Shown: positions 18,382-27,498 of the stretch, piece after piece | Position numbering within the stretch: the first letter of the stretch is position 1 | How the letters are laid out: each line of letters starts with the position of its first letter | Origin: an uncultured Microbulbifer sp. | GTDB taxonomy: Bacteria > Pseudomonadota > Gammaproteobacteria > Pseudomonadales > Cellvibrionaceae | Direction of reading: 5' to 3' | Length of the DNA: 64,000 nt | NCBI RefSeq assembly: GCF_947504145.1 | Contig: NZ_CANNGQ010000002.1 | Coordinates: forward strand, 682,001 to 746,000 | The notes under the pieces: model-generated | The model's input: the letters and a program-made list of their open reading frames with translations, nothing else | Told to the model about the DNA's origin: nothing | Database searches by the model: none | Position numbers and translations under genes: made by a program

Positions 18382-19116
18382 ATGATTAGCGAATTTGGAA
18401 GGGGCATGGGACAAGAATCCCCGCAGGGTGTCATTAGCAAAGTATCCGGACGGGACGACCCTCGTCACCGGACGTTGGCGTGGAAGCGCGCCTGCCACCA
18501 GTGCGACCTGTTGCTGACCCGCGCGCACGCGCCGATTGGGCAGCGGCTTTCCTGCCCCCGTTGCGGGGCCACCCTGCACCGCAATATGGATCGCAGTGTT
18601 GCGCATACCGCGGCCCTGAGCCTGAGCGGCCTGCTGCTGTTTATCCCTACCGCGACGCTTCCGCTGCTGGAGTTCTCCCTGTTTTCGTTCGGCGCGGAAA
18701 ACACGTTGATGAACGGTGTTCAGGCGCTGTTTGCCGCCGGCTATATATGGTTGGCCTCCATCGTGCTGTTCTGCAGTGTGGTGGCGCCGCTGGGTAAGTT
18801 TCTGTTGCTGGCGTTTGTCAGCTGGGGCAGTGCGTGGTCGCGCATGGCGAAGCCGGTGGCCCGGGCCCTGCGCTGGTACCACCATCTACAGGAGTGGGGC
18901 ATGCTGGATGTGTACATGCTCGGTATTTTGGTGGCGCTGGTAAAAATGTCCGATCTCGGCAAGATGTCGGTAGAGCCGGGGCTTTACTGTTTTGTGGCCA
19001 TGATGGTGGTGTCCAGCGCTGCCTCTGTGTCGTTTGATGCGGAAACCATCTGGGCGCGTCTCGCCCGGCGCGCCGCGGATAATGACACTGCAGAAAATAC
19101 GGAGGGCACCCAGTGA
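18382..19116 (+). CDS. PqiA/LetA-like integral membrane protein, first half
   Basis: The 244-aa protein carries an N-terminal zinc-ribbon-like pair (CHQCDLLL, CPRCGATL) and about four membrane segments, which is one PqiA/LetA module. E. coli PqiA and LetA each have two such modules in one chain; here the modules are separate genes. Family members pair with MCE tunnels (PqiB, LetB) in lipid movement between inner and outer membrane. The start at 18382 is uncertain; an in-frame ATG at 18406 after GGAAGGGG is an alternative. A GTGA overlap couples it to the next gene. Confidence 0.8.
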   Translation: MISEFGRGMGQESPQGVISKVSGRDDPRHRTLAWKRACHQCDLLLTRAHAPIGQRLSCPRCGATLHRNMDRSVAHTAALSLSGLLLFIPTATLPLLEFSLFSFGAENTLMNGVQALFAAGYIWLASIVLFCSVVAPLGKFLLLAFVSWGSAWSRMAKPVARALRWYHHLQEWGMLDVYMLGILVALVKMSDLGKMSVEPGLYCFVAMMVVSSAASVSFDAETIWARLARRAADNDTAENTEGTQ

Positions 19117-19802
19117 ACCGTCCGGCGCGGGCTTTGTCTCAGGGGTTCTGGACCTGCCTTGGCTGCCGTCTGCTGGTGCGGGCGCCCAGGGCAAATTCAT
19201 GCCTGTGCCCGCGCTGCGGCGCGCGTATACACGGGCGTGTCGAGAGCAGCATCATGCTGACCTGGGCACTGGTCATCACCGGAACCCTGCTGTTGATTCC
19301 CGCAAATGTGCTGCCGGTCATGACGGTCATCTATCTGGGCTCTGGCGACCCGAGTACTATTGTCGGCGGTGCGCTGGAGCTGTATCACAATGGCCTTTGG
19401 GGCATTGCGCTGATCGTGTTCGTGGCCAGTATTGCGGTGCCGGTGATGAAACTGGTGGGGCTGGTGCTCCTGTGCCTGATTGTGCAGCGGCGCTGGGATG
19501 TATCCCCGCGTCAGGCGATGCGGGTTTACCGGGTGGTGAATGCCATTGGCCGCTGGTCGCTGTTGGACCTGTTCATGATTTCGATCCTGGTAGCGCTGGT
19601 GGATATGGGCGCTATTGCCGAGGTCGCCGCCGGTGCCGGCAGTACCGCCTTTGCCACCGTGGTTGTGGTCACCATGTTTGCAGTGCGTGCGTTTGATCCG
19701 CGGCTGATCTGGGACGTCGTCGAAGAAAAACACATAGCCGAAGAAAAAATTGCCGCTGCCCAAGTGCGCGGGAAAGAAAACTCTCACAGGGAGAATGGAT
19801 GA
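19113..19802 (+). CDS. PqiA/LetA-like integral membrane protein, second half
   Basis: The 229-aa second module has CLGCR and CPRCGARI zinc-ribbon cysteines and about four membrane segments (LTWALVITGTLLLIPANVLPV; GLWGIALIVFVASIAVPV). The GTG start overlaps the first half by 4 nt and the stop overlaps the MCE gene by 4 nt (ATGA), so all three are translationally coupled and probably form one inner-membrane complex. The two halves together equal the length of a standard LetA/PqiA. Confidence 0.85.
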   Translation: MNRPARALSQGFWTCLGCRLLVRAPRANSCLCPRCGARIHGRVESSIMLTWALVITGTLLLIPANVLPVMTVIYLGSGDPSTIVGGALELYHNGLWGIALIVFVASIAVPVMKLVGLVLLCLIVQRRWDVSPRQAMRVYRVVNAIGRWSLLDLFMISILVALVDMGAIAEVAAGAGSTAFATVVVVTMFAVRAFDPRLIWDVVEEKHIAEEKIAAAQVRGKENSHRENG

Positions 19803-22159
19803 GCGAACCGCCATTGGAATACGACGCCCAGCCCGAAGGGGTGGCGCGCCGCAGTCGCGGTCTCTCGCTGGTCTGGCTGTTGCCATTGATAGCGGCGCTG
19901 ATCGCTGTCTGGCTGCTGTACAAGGATTTCACCCAGGGAGACATTCGCGCCACCATTCTGTTTTCTACCGGCGATGGCCTGGTAAAGGGCAAAACCGCGG
20001 TGAAGTACTCCGGGGTGGAAATCGGTGTGGTGGAGGATTTCCGCCTGGTGCCCAATGCCAAAGAGCTCAACGGGCAAGACGGCGTGCTGGCCGAAGTCTC
20101 GTTCAACCGCAGTGCGGCTTACCTGCTGACCAAAGGCAGCAAGTTCTGGCTGGTCAAGCCGGAAGTGTCGCTCACCGGGGTACGCGGCCTGGAGACGCTG
20201 GTGTCCGGCAACTATATCGCCATCGAACCCGGCAGCGGTGCCTCACAAAAACACTTTGTCGCCGTGCCCGAACCTCCGGCCTATGTCCGCGGGGACGGCT
20301 TGCGGGTGACCCTCAAGGCGCCGCGCCTCGCCTCCCTGAGCCGTGGCTCGCCGGTGTATTTCCGCCAGCTGGAAGTGGGGCAGGTAGAAAGTTATCGCCT
20401 GGCAGCAGATGACAACGAGGTGGAAATCGACCTCTTCATCCGCCGCGAGTACGCGGACCTTGTGCACCGTGGCAGTCGTTTCTGGAATGCGTCCGGCGTG
20501 TCGATTCAGGGCAGTATCAGCGGAGTAAACGTCGAGCTTGAGTCCCTTGCCTCACTGATTGCCGGCGGGGTCAGTTTCTACACGCCGGCCTCCCAGAAGC
20601 ACACGCCGAAGGCGGCGGATGGCAACACGTTCAAACTCTACAAAAGCTTCGCGGAGGCGGACGCCGGCATTCCGATTACCCTCAATTTCAATCGCGGCGT
20701 CAGCCTTACGGAAGGCTCTACCCAGGTGATTTACCAGGGGATCCGCGTGGGTGAGGTGAATTCAGTCAAGGCCAACCGCAATATTGACGGTATGGAAGTC
20801 GAAGTGCTGATGGACCCGATTACCGACGACCTGCTGACCGAAAATACCCGCTTCTGGCTGGCCCCTCCCACCCTGGATTTCACCTCCGGGGTCAACGACC
20901 TGCTGAAAGGCAATCGCATCGAAGTGGATCTCCGCTCCGGCGACCGCTCGGTGCGCACCTTCGAGGCGGCGAGTGCGCCACCGGCGCGGGACGCCCGTAC
21001 CCCGGGCCTGCATCTGAAACTTACCGCGCGCAATACCGGCTCGATCCAGCGCGGCGCCTCGGTGTACTACCGCCAGATGGAAGTGGGTCGTGTGCAGGGC
21101 ATGGAGCTGGATAGTGATGGTTCCCGGGTCACTGTCTATGTGGTGATTGAGCCTCAGTACGCGCACCTGGTGAACAGTGACAGCCGTTTCTGGAACGTCA
21201 GTGGTGTGCGTGCCAGTGCGAGCCTGCAAGGTATCGAGGTAGAAACCGATGCTCTGCTGTCGGTGGTGCGCGGGGGTATCGCCTTTGGCAGTGGCCCCCA
21301 TCACAGCAAAAACGCCGCGCGCGCACGCACCGGCGACAGCTTCCGCTTGTACAGCAGCCGCGAAGACGCGCTGGAAGAAGGGGTTAACATCTACATTGAC
21401 CTCACCGGTGATGAGGGCCTGAAAGAGGGCTCGCCACTGCGTTACCGGGGGATTCAGGTGGGGGAGATCACCCGCCTGCGTCTCAATTACGAACTGGATG
21501 GCGTGCGCGCCAGAGCACGCCTCTACCGCCGCGCGGAGCGCTTTGCCCGTACCGGCACCCGTATGTGGGTGGTGGGCCCGAAAATCGGCCTGGGCGGTGT
21601 GGATAACCTGGATACGCTGGTGACCGGGCCTTTTCTGGAGCTGGATCCGGGGCTCGGCAACGATCCGCAGACAGAGTTTGTCGCCCTCGCTGCCAAGCCT
21701 GAGCCGGATCTGGCGGATACCATGATGATGCCGGGGCTGGCGCTGATTCTGGACGCCCCGCGCCGGGGTTCCCTCAAGCGCGGCAGCCCGGTGTACTACC
21801 GCCAGGTGAAGGTCGGGCAGGTGACCGGCTATCAGCTGGGGGAACTGGCGGACCGGGTTTACATCTATGTTTATATAGAGCCCGAATATCGCACCCTGGT
21901 GCGGGAGCACAGCAAATTCTGGAACGCCAGTGGCCTGGATGTGAATTTTGGTGTGATGACCGGGTTGGACGTGCATACCGAGTCGGCGCAGTCACTGCTG
22001 GCGGGCGGCATCGCCTTCGCCACACCCGACAATTCGGAGATGGGCCTTGAAGTCGAGTCCGGCAGCCACTACCCACTGTATGGACAGCCCGAAGATGAGT
22101 GGCTGCTGTGGAGCCCGAAAATCGAACTGTATCCAGCGCTGGAAGACAATTTTAAATAG
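19799..22159 (+). CDS. multi-MCE-domain lipid-transport tunnel (LetB/PqiB family), six MCE domains
   Basis: One N-terminal membrane anchor (LVWLLPLIAALIAVWLLY) is followed by six MCE domains, recognisable by repeated G-S-x-V-x-Y-R-x-x-x-V-G-x-V signatures at about residues 60, 185, 305, 425, 540 and 665. The 786 aa lie between PqiB (three MCE) and E. coli LetB (seven MCE). Such proteins form stacked hexameric rings spanning the periplasm and carry phospholipid. The upstream LetA-like halves would be the inner-membrane partner. Which paralogue it is functionally cannot be fixed by sequence alone. Confidence 0.9.
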   Translation: MSEPPLEYDAQPEGVARRSRGLSLVWLLPLIAALIAVWLLYKDFTQGDIRATILFSTGDGLVKGKTAVKYSGVEIGVVEDFRLVPNAKELNGQDGVLAEVSFNRSAAYLLTKGSKFWLVKPEVSLTGVRGLETLVSGNYIAIEPGSGASQKHFVAVPEPPAYVRGDGLRVTLKAPRLASLSRGSPVYFRQLEVGQVESYRLAADDNEVEIDLFIRREYADLVHRGSRFWNASGVSIQGSISGVNVELESLASLIAGGVSFYTPASQKHTPKAADGNTFKLYKSFAEADAGIPITLNFNRGVSLTEGSTQVIYQGIRVGEVNSVKANRNIDGMEVEVLMDPITDDLLTENTRFWLAPPTLDFTSGVNDLLKGNRIEVDLRSGDRSVRTFEAASAPPARDARTPGLHLKLTARNTGSIQRGASVYYRQMEVGRVQGMELDSDGSRVTVYVVIEPQYAHLVNSDSRFWNVSGVRASASLQGIEVETDALLSVVRGGIAFGSGPHHSKNAARARTGDSFRLYSSREDALEEGVNIYIDLTGDEGLKEGSPLRYRGIQVGEITRLRLNYELDGVRARARLYRRAERFARTGTRMWVVGPKIGLGGVDNLDTLVTGPFLELDPGLGNDPQTEFVALAAKPEPDLADTMMMPGLALILDAPRRGSLKRGSPVYYRQVKVGQVTGYQLGELADRVYIYVYIEPEYRTLVREHSKFWNASGLDVNFGVMTGLDVHTESAQSLLAGGIAFATPDNSEMGLEVESGSHYPLYGQPEDEWLLWSPKIELYPALEDNFK

Positions 22160-22233
22160 GCCGGTTTTCCGCCTGTGCGGTCGGGATATCGAACAAATCT
22201 CATACAAGACTCAGACGAGAAAAGGAAAAACGG

Positions 22234-22797
22234 ATGCGTATTACAATAAACAGCCTGCTTGCGGGGCTGCTAGCGGTGGTTGGCCTCACTGGCTGTGGCA
22301 CCCCGACCCAGATCGAACGGATCGAATCGCGTACGCCCGCGGTTAGTTTTCAGACCTATGCCTGGGGAACTGAAGTGCTGACCGGTGACACCGGTGCACC
22401 GGCACAGCTGGTGGAGCTCGATACCGAGTTGCGCCGCACGGTGGGTGCGTTGATGCAGTCCCGCGGCTACCATCAGGTGCAAAGTGTGGACAGTGCGCAG
22501 ATGGTGGTGGAATATCAGATCGCGGTGATCGAAGAAGAGTTTGCCAGCGAAGAAGAGAACGAAAGCTGGGATGCCCAGTTCGACAGCAACGCCCAGCGCG
22601 GTGTTGTGGAGTTGCCGGACCGCAGTGGTGCGCCGCGGGTGACGCTTTCCGTGGGTATCGGCCCGCATAATGCCATGCCCATCTGGGGCGGAAGCGCGAC
22701 CAAGCTGATGGCGCGCCCGGAAGACAAAAACGAGCGTCAGCGTATTCTCAACCGGGCAGTGAGCGATTTGCTCAAGGACCTGCCGCCGGCCAGCTGA
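22234..22797 (+). CDS. DUF4136-type lipoprotein
   Basis: The 187-aa lipoprotein has a signal peptide ending in a lipobox-like GLTGC and a serine/threonine-rich mature start. The body (VSFQTYAWGTE ... RGYHQVQSVDSAQMVVEYQI) fits DUF4136, a family of small outer-membrane-associated lipoproteins with no assigned function. AAGGA precedes the ATG. It follows the MCE gene by 74 bp on the same strand, which suggests an accessory envelope role analogous to PqiC in pqiABC. That analogy is inference. Confidence 0.7.
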   Translation: MRITINSLLAGLLAVVGLTGCGTPTQIERIESRTPAVSFQTYAWGTEVLTGDTGAPAQLVELDTELRRTVGALMQSRGYHQVQSVDSAQMVVEYQIAVIEEEFASEEENESWDAQFDSNAQRGVVELPDRSGAPRVTLSVGIGPHNAMPIWGGSATKLMARPEDKNERQRILNRAVSDLLKDLPPAS

Positions 22798-22896
22798 TGG
22801 CTTAGTGTCGGTATTGCACGTCGATCGTCAACAGAATAATTTTTTCATTCCAGTTCGGCAGGGACGCCGGGACTCTCAACCTCAACAGGAGAGCAC

Positions 22897-23487
22897 ATGG
22901 CTTCACTGCCTCGTATTTTTACCCATCGCCTGAACAGAATCTTTTCTGTCTTTGCCCTCGGGCTTGCCCTGGCCCTGGGGCTCGGTGGCTGTGCCACTCC
23001 CGATCGGGTCGCCGTGGATTACGACCCAGCCTTCAAATTCGCCAACCTGCGCAGCTACTACCTGTTGGATACCCTGGCCAATGGCCCGGTTTCACCATTT
23101 GAGAGTAAACGCGCTAACCAGGCAGTGAACGACGTATTGAGCGGTAGTTACCAGCCCGCGGCCAGCCGCGAAGAGGCAGATTTCCTGGTGCGCGTGCAGT
23201 TGTTCAGCAGCGACAAGGTGGCCGTGTATGAAGACCCCTTCAGTATTTACGGCGGCTACCGCTATTTTGGTTTCGGCTGGCGAGCGCCGCTGCGGGTGCG
23301 TGAGTATCGCGAGTCTTCCCTGATCGTTGACGTCATGTCGCCCGAAGAGGCTCCCCTGTGGCGCGGCAGCATGCCGTCGGTGGCGAGTCGTTACGATGAT
23401 CCCCGGGAGCAGCTTTTCCGTCTGCGGGAAGAAGCCGGAATGATCCTGGCCAAGTTCCCGCCCTACAACGATGTCGGTTTCGACTGA
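22897..23487 (+). CDS. DUF4136 lipoprotein
   Basis: The 196-aa lipoprotein has a long hydrophobic signal and lipobox (GLGGCATP). The mature part starts VAVDYDPAFKFANLRSYYLLD, the hallmark opening of DUF4136, and has SREEADFLVRVQL in the middle. CAGGAGAG precedes the ATG. It is a second, diverged copy of the family next to the previous gene, so the pair may have arisen by duplication. Envelope location is probable; function unknown. Confidence 0.8.
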   Translation: MASLPRIFTHRLNRIFSVFALGLALALGLGGCATPDRVAVDYDPAFKFANLRSYYLLDTLANGPVSPFESKRANQAVNDVLSGSYQPAASREEADFLVRVQLFSSDKVAVYEDPFSIYGGYRYFGFGWRAPLRVREYRESSLIVDVMSPEEAPLWRGSMPSVASRYDDPREQLFRLREEAGMILAKFPPYNDVGFD

Positions 23488-23513
23488 TCGTTTGATGCTG
23501 TGGAGTGGACCCC

Positions 23514-24140
23514 GTGACTGAACACAAGGATCTCAAACCGCAATTTACCCGCGGTGCGGTAGATGTCATTTCCCGTCAGATCAAATACGACGGCTTCTTC
23601 CAGATTCACAAGCTGCGCCTGCGCCACCGCCTTTACCGCGGTGGCTGGAGCGGAGATATGGAGCGGGAACTGTTTGTGCGCGGCAATGCGGTGGGGGTGC
23701 TGTTGTACGACCCGGAGCACCAGCTGGTGGCGCTCACCGAGCAGTTCCGGATCGGTGCGCTGGAGCGCGCGAGCGGCCCCTGGTGCCTCGAAGTCGTTGC
23801 CGGCATGGTGGAGGAGGGCGAGTCCCTCGAGGACGTTGCCCACCGCGAGCTGCAGGAAGAGGCGGGGCTGGAAGTGGCTGAGCTGCACTTTATCCGCAGC
23901 TACCTGCCGAGTCCTGGCGGCGCCAGTGAGCGTATGCACCTGTTCTGCGCCTGTGCCGATCTCAGTGGCGTCGAAGGCTATTTCGGGCTGGCCGATGAGC
24001 ACGAAGACATCCGCTTGCGGGTGTTTGCGCTGGACACGGTACTGGAAGCGGTTGCCAGCGGTGACAGCGCCATCGACAACGCCGCCAGTATCATCAGCCT
24101 GCAGTGGTTGCAGCTTAACCGTGACCGCCTGAGAGGCTGA
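23514..24140 (+). CDS. nudF: ADP-ribose pyrophosphatase, Nudix hydrolase
   Basis: It hydrolyses ADP-ribose to AMP and ribose 5-phosphate. The full Nudix box G-MVEEG-E-SLEDVAH-RELQEEAGL is present at about residues 100-122, followed by the SPGGASERMHLF loop typical of ADPRases. The GTG at 23514 has GGAG 8 nt upstream; the track GTG at 23505 overlaps that site. The 208 aa match NudF. It starts the conserved nudF-yqiB-cpdA-yqiA-parE order known from enterobacteria. Confidence 0.92.
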   Translation: MTEHKDLKPQFTRGAVDVISRQIKYDGFFQIHKLRLRHRLYRGGWSGDMERELFVRGNAVGVLLYDPEHQLVALTEQFRIGALERASGPWCLEVVAGMVEEGESLEDVAHRELQEEAGLEVAELHFIRSYLPSPGGASERMHLFCACADLSGVEGYFGLADEHEDIRLRVFALDTVLEAVASGDSAIDNAASIISLQWLQLNRDRLRG

Positions 24141-24404
24141 CCTGATCCTGGCCTGCCGGGAAACCAGCAGTACTCCGTGAGAGTATTCAGTCATTTACCG
24201 GACGTTGCGTGCCGATAGGCACAGACAAATGGCAATTCCCCCCAGGGGCTGCCAAGGTTAAAGGTATTCCCGCGCCGCTTACGCAATTCAGTCGCGCAGG
24301 GTGTATAAAAACTGTCCATCGACGCCGTAATTCCCTCCCCACTCCCGGTGATACGGGCAATTTGAGAGATGAATCACGGCGCGGACTCAACAGGAGTGTC
24401 GATA

Positions 24405-24971
24405 ATGGCGGTACCGGCAGGCACTGGCCGCAGCAAGGCAATATCGCAGGCACAAGGGGGCTCGAAAGAGCTACATGGCGGGCGCGGCAAGGAGCGTTAT
24501 CGCGTCGATCTGCCTACCTATCACGCCGATTGCGATGCAAATTACCTGCGTCTGTGCAAACTGATGCCGGAACTGGCAAGTAACCAGAGCTGGTCCTACC
24601 AGATGCCCGACGGCACCCTGGAAGTGGCCGTATTAGAACGCAGCAGGTACACCACCGAGGTATGCCTGCAGGCCTCTCCGCTGAAAGGCGGTAGCGGTGA
24701 AAGTAGTGGAAACACTGCGGACAACAACTGGCTGACGCCGCCCCCCATTACCGTGCGCCTCTATCACGATGCGCGTATGGCAGAAGTGGTGGCCGTGGAT
24801 GGTCAGGGGCCGGTAGGCGGTGACGGGCTGAATTTCAGCTACCCCAATCCGGCCATGCACAACGAAGACGAGCGCCAGCAGGTCAATCGCTATCTGAGCG
24901 AATGGCTGGCGCATTGCCTGGCAAACGGCCGCGCCGAGGTCGACCTCCCGTTTCGCGGACGTCAAACCTGA
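24405..24971 (+). CDS. yqiB: DUF1249 protein, YqiB family
   Basis: The 188-aa protein has YRVDLPTYHADCDANYLRLCKLMP at the start of the conserved domain and ITVRLYHDARMAEVVAVDGQG in the middle, as in YqiB/DUF1249. The position between nudF and cpdA is the conserved one. The ATG at 24405 has AGGAG with an 8-nt spacer and is preferred to the track ATG at 24369. Function unknown; cytoplasmic. An N-terminal extension of about 30 residues and a Gly/Ser-rich insert (PLKGGSGESSGN) are unusual. Confidence 0.82.
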   Translation: MAVPAGTGRSKAISQAQGGSKELHGGRGKERYRVDLPTYHADCDANYLRLCKLMPELASNQSWSYQMPDGTLEVAVLERSRYTTEVCLQASPLKGGSGESSGNTADNNWLTPPPITVRLYHDARMAEVVAVDGQGPVGGDGLNFSYPNPAMHNEDERQQVNRYLSEWLAHCLANGRAEVDLPFRGRQT

Positions 24972-25023
24972 AGCCAGCCGGGCATCGCACAAGCGAACAC
25001 GGATGTGACGGCAAGGTGAGACA

Positions 25024-25827
25024 GTGAATATCGAGGCAGTACAATCGGCACAGCGGCTGATCCAGGTCACCGACCCCCATATTGGCGGTCGGCCGGATTA
25101 TCAGTTGCTGGGACTGGATACCGGGCACACCTTGAATGAGGTGCTGTCTGCCGTGTCCGGCGAAGCTGCTTCCTCCGATCTGTTAGTCGTCACAGGCGAC
25201 GTCTCCGCCAATGGCTCCGAAGCTTCCTACCGCCGCTTTCTGCACAAAATGCAGCCGGTCACTACTCCCTGGTACTGGCTTCCCGGCAATCATGATAACG
25301 CCCAGAAAATGGACGAACTGGCCCCCAGGCGGCGGCCGGAAGTGGTCGCCCTCGGCAACTGGCGCCTGCTACTGCTGGATACCAGTGTGCCCGGGCAGAT
25401 CAGCGGCGGGTTGAGTGCCGAAGAAATCGACCGCATTCGCGAATTACTGCGGGATAACCGCGAGCACCCGCTGATGCTCATGATGCACCACCAGCCGGTC
25501 CCGGTGGGTAGTCACTGGATCGACGGGCACATGCTGAAGCAGGGGCGCGACGAATTCATCGAGCTGGTAACCGGTGCAGAAAATGTGCGCGCGATCAGCT
25601 GGGGCCATGTACATCAGCAGTTCGACAGCCACCTGGGGCAGATCGGCCTGCACGCGACGCCTTCCACCTCGGTACAGTTCACCCCTGGCAGCGGCCCCTT
25701 TGCTGTGGATAGTGAAATGCCCGGCTACCGCTGGTTTGACCTGCGCGATGACGGCAGCTACGACACCGGTGTCGAACGCGTAGCCATCGCAGAATACAGT
25801 GTGGACCTGGCTTCCTCCGGATACTGA
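25024..25827 (+). CDS. cpdA: 3',5'-cyclic AMP phosphodiesterase
   Basis: CpdA is a class III calcineurin-like phosphodiesterase that lowers cAMP. All metal-binding motifs are visible in order: QVTDPHIGG (D-x-H), VVTGDVSANG (GD), LPGNHDN (GNHD), MMHHQP (H), and ISWGHVHQ (GHxH). The 267 aa fit the family. The start is GTG; no strong ribosome site. It lies 52 bp after yqiB in the conserved order. Confidence 0.92.
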   Translation: MNIEAVQSAQRLIQVTDPHIGGRPDYQLLGLDTGHTLNEVLSAVSGEAASSDLLVVTGDVSANGSEASYRRFLHKMQPVTTPWYWLPGNHDNAQKMDELAPRRRPEVVALGNWRLLLLDTSVPGQISGGLSAEEIDRIRELLRDNREHPLMLMMHHQPVPVGSHWIDGHMLKQGRDEFIELVTGAENVRAISWGHVHQQFDSHLGQIGLHATPSTSVQFTPGSGPFAVDSEMPGYRWFDLRDDGSYDTGVERVAIAEYSVDLASSGY

Positions 25828-26037
25828 TTCTGCGTCAACCGCAGAAGTTGGGCCAATCGTCCATTTGCACTTTTTAACCTGTCTTTTATGACCCCTCAGC
25901 CATGCATCTATCATAAGATGGCACGTGAATTCGCGGTTTAGCGGTACCGGATTCCTGCGGTAGAGTGGTGGCAAGTACCATACTCCGCCGACATCACACT
26001 CGAGCCTACAGACGTGCTTACCAGGAAGGAGGTCACC

Positions 26038-26727
26038 ATGCAGACAATTCCCCCTACGATCTACAAGATAACCTTTTACAAGCAAATAACGTCACTGCTG
26101 CTTCTTGCCGTTGTTCTGTTGACGGGCTGCGCACAGCAACCGGTGGCCTCCCCGGAAGACGAAGCCGATGGCCTACTGCCTCGCAAAACCGGCCTGGACA
26201 GCGTCAGTGCTGCCTACGCCTTCGACCTGAGCGGCGCCAAGGTGTACCTGGAGCCTGTGGGCGTAGAGTACACCAAGCGTTTCCGTGGCGCCGGCTCACC
26301 ATTGAGCGCAAAAGACTACGAACTTCGCGACAAGGACATGGCCCGATTACAGGAGGTAATGGGTGAAACGCTGAGTGAGCGATTTCTTGCGCCGCGCCGC
26401 AGCGAGCTGGTTGCCGACAAATCCGAAGCCGATTATGTGATGCAGCTGGATCTGAGCCGTTTTGCTCTCGGTGCGCCGCTCGACCCCCAGCCCTGGTTGT
26501 GGCGGGTCTATACGGACCAGAGCGCCTACGGGACCCTGTCCGGCGAGCTGCAAGACAGTAGCGGCAACCCGGTGATGCGCTTCAGTGACCGTCGTGATAT
26601 CGGCGAGAACTTCGGTGGCCTCGGCCCGAGCGGCCGCTTCGAGCGGTTCAACCAAGTCACCTTCTGGCGTGATATGAAAGTGGACATGCGCCGGGCATTT
26701 GCCAGCCTGGATGAATCCCTGCGCTAG
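26038..26727 (+). CDS. DUF3313-type lipoprotein
   Basis: The 229-aa lipoprotein has signal LLLLAVVLLTGCAQQP with a clear lipobox. The body (AKVYLEPVGVEYTKRFRGAGSPLS ... LSERFLAPRRSELV) resembles DUF3313, a lipoprotein family of unknown function. The ATG at 26038 follows an excellent AGGAGGT site; the track start 8 codons upstream is rejected. It interrupts the cpdA-yqiA junction and has a 210-bp leader, so it probably has its own promoter. Confidence 0.72.
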   Translation: MQTIPPTIYKITFYKQITSLLLLAVVLLTGCAQQPVASPEDEADGLLPRKTGLDSVSAAYAFDLSGAKVYLEPVGVEYTKRFRGAGSPLSAKDYELRDKDMARLQEVMGETLSERFLAPRRSELVADKSEADYVMQLDLSRFALGAPLDPQPWLWRVYTDQSAYGTLSGELQDSSGNPVMRFSDRRDIGENFGGLGPSGRFERFNQVTFWRDMKVDMRRAFASLDESLR

Positions 26728-26795
26728 TACCTACCGAACCCAGTCGGGGAACTGCCGCCGGTACATCTGCCGGCGGCACCGCTATAATCCCCGCC

Positions 26796-27443
26796 ATGTC
26801 ACTACAAGATCCCTATAAAAAGGCCGAGCAGCCCTCCTCCGGTGAGCGCCCGCTACTGGTGTACCTGCACGGCTTTCTGTCCTCGCCGCAGTCCTACAAG
26901 TGTCAGGAGCTTAAAACCTGGTTGATGGAATTTCGTCCGGATATCGTGTTTTACGCACCGTTGATTTCCCCCTACCCGGAGAAGGCCGCAATGGCACTGG
27001 GCGCTGCCGTGGGAGAGTTTGTCGCACGGCATACGGGGCCCATCGGCCTGGTGGGCAGCTCTATGGGCGGGTTCTGGAGCACCTGGCTGGCCGAGCAGCA
27101 CCAGCTGCCCGCAGTGGTGGTCAACCCCGCGGTCACGCCCTCACGCTTTATGCCCGGCTATCTCGGGCAAGATCTCAAACCCTACAGTGGCGAGATGCAG
27201 ACCTATCGCCTGCAGCCCGCGGATGTGGATAAGATGCAGCAACTGGAAGCCGCCATACCGACCAGTCTGAGCGGGCGATACTGGCTGCTGGCGCAGCGCG
27301 GCGACGAGACTCTGGACTGTCGCGAGGCTGAAGCTTTTTATCGCAACCAGCGCCAGACTATTGAAGATGGTGGTGATCACAGCTTCCAGGGATTTGCCCG
27401 CTATGCCGAGGCACTGGTAGATTTCCTGTTTCCAAATAAATAA
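26796..27443 (+). CDS. yqiA: YqiA-family esterase
   Basis: The 215-aa alpha/beta-hydrolase of the UPF0227/YqiA family has LVYLHGFLSSPQSYK near the N-terminus, the nucleophile elbow GSSMGGFWS at about residue 88, and a C-terminal GDHSFQGF holding the catalytic His. E. coli YqiA hydrolyses short acyl esters. It lies directly upstream of parE, as in E. coli. Confidence 0.9.
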   Translation: MSLQDPYKKAEQPSSGERPLLVYLHGFLSSPQSYKCQELKTWLMEFRPDIVFYAPLISPYPEKAAMALGAAVGEFVARHTGPIGLVGSSMGGFWSTWLAEQHQLPAVVVNPAVTPSRFMPGYLGQDLKPYSGEMQTYRLQPADVDKMQQLEAAIPTSLSGRYWLLAQRGDETLDCREAEAFYRNQRQTIEDGGDHSFQGFARYAEALVDFLFPNK

Positions 27444-27498
27444 CAATCCTTAAAACAACCCGCAAGCAGTAGGCGCCGGCTACGGCGAACAAGACTCT

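Noticed and set aside
17958-18440. N-terminal extension of the 670-aa minus-strand ORF
   Set aside because: TolC signal peptide begins at 17957 with a good ribosome site; the extension is low-complexity and unlike any family.
20762-21976. 404-aa minus-strand ORF
   Set aside because: Fully inside the six-MCE gene; His-rich shadow composition.
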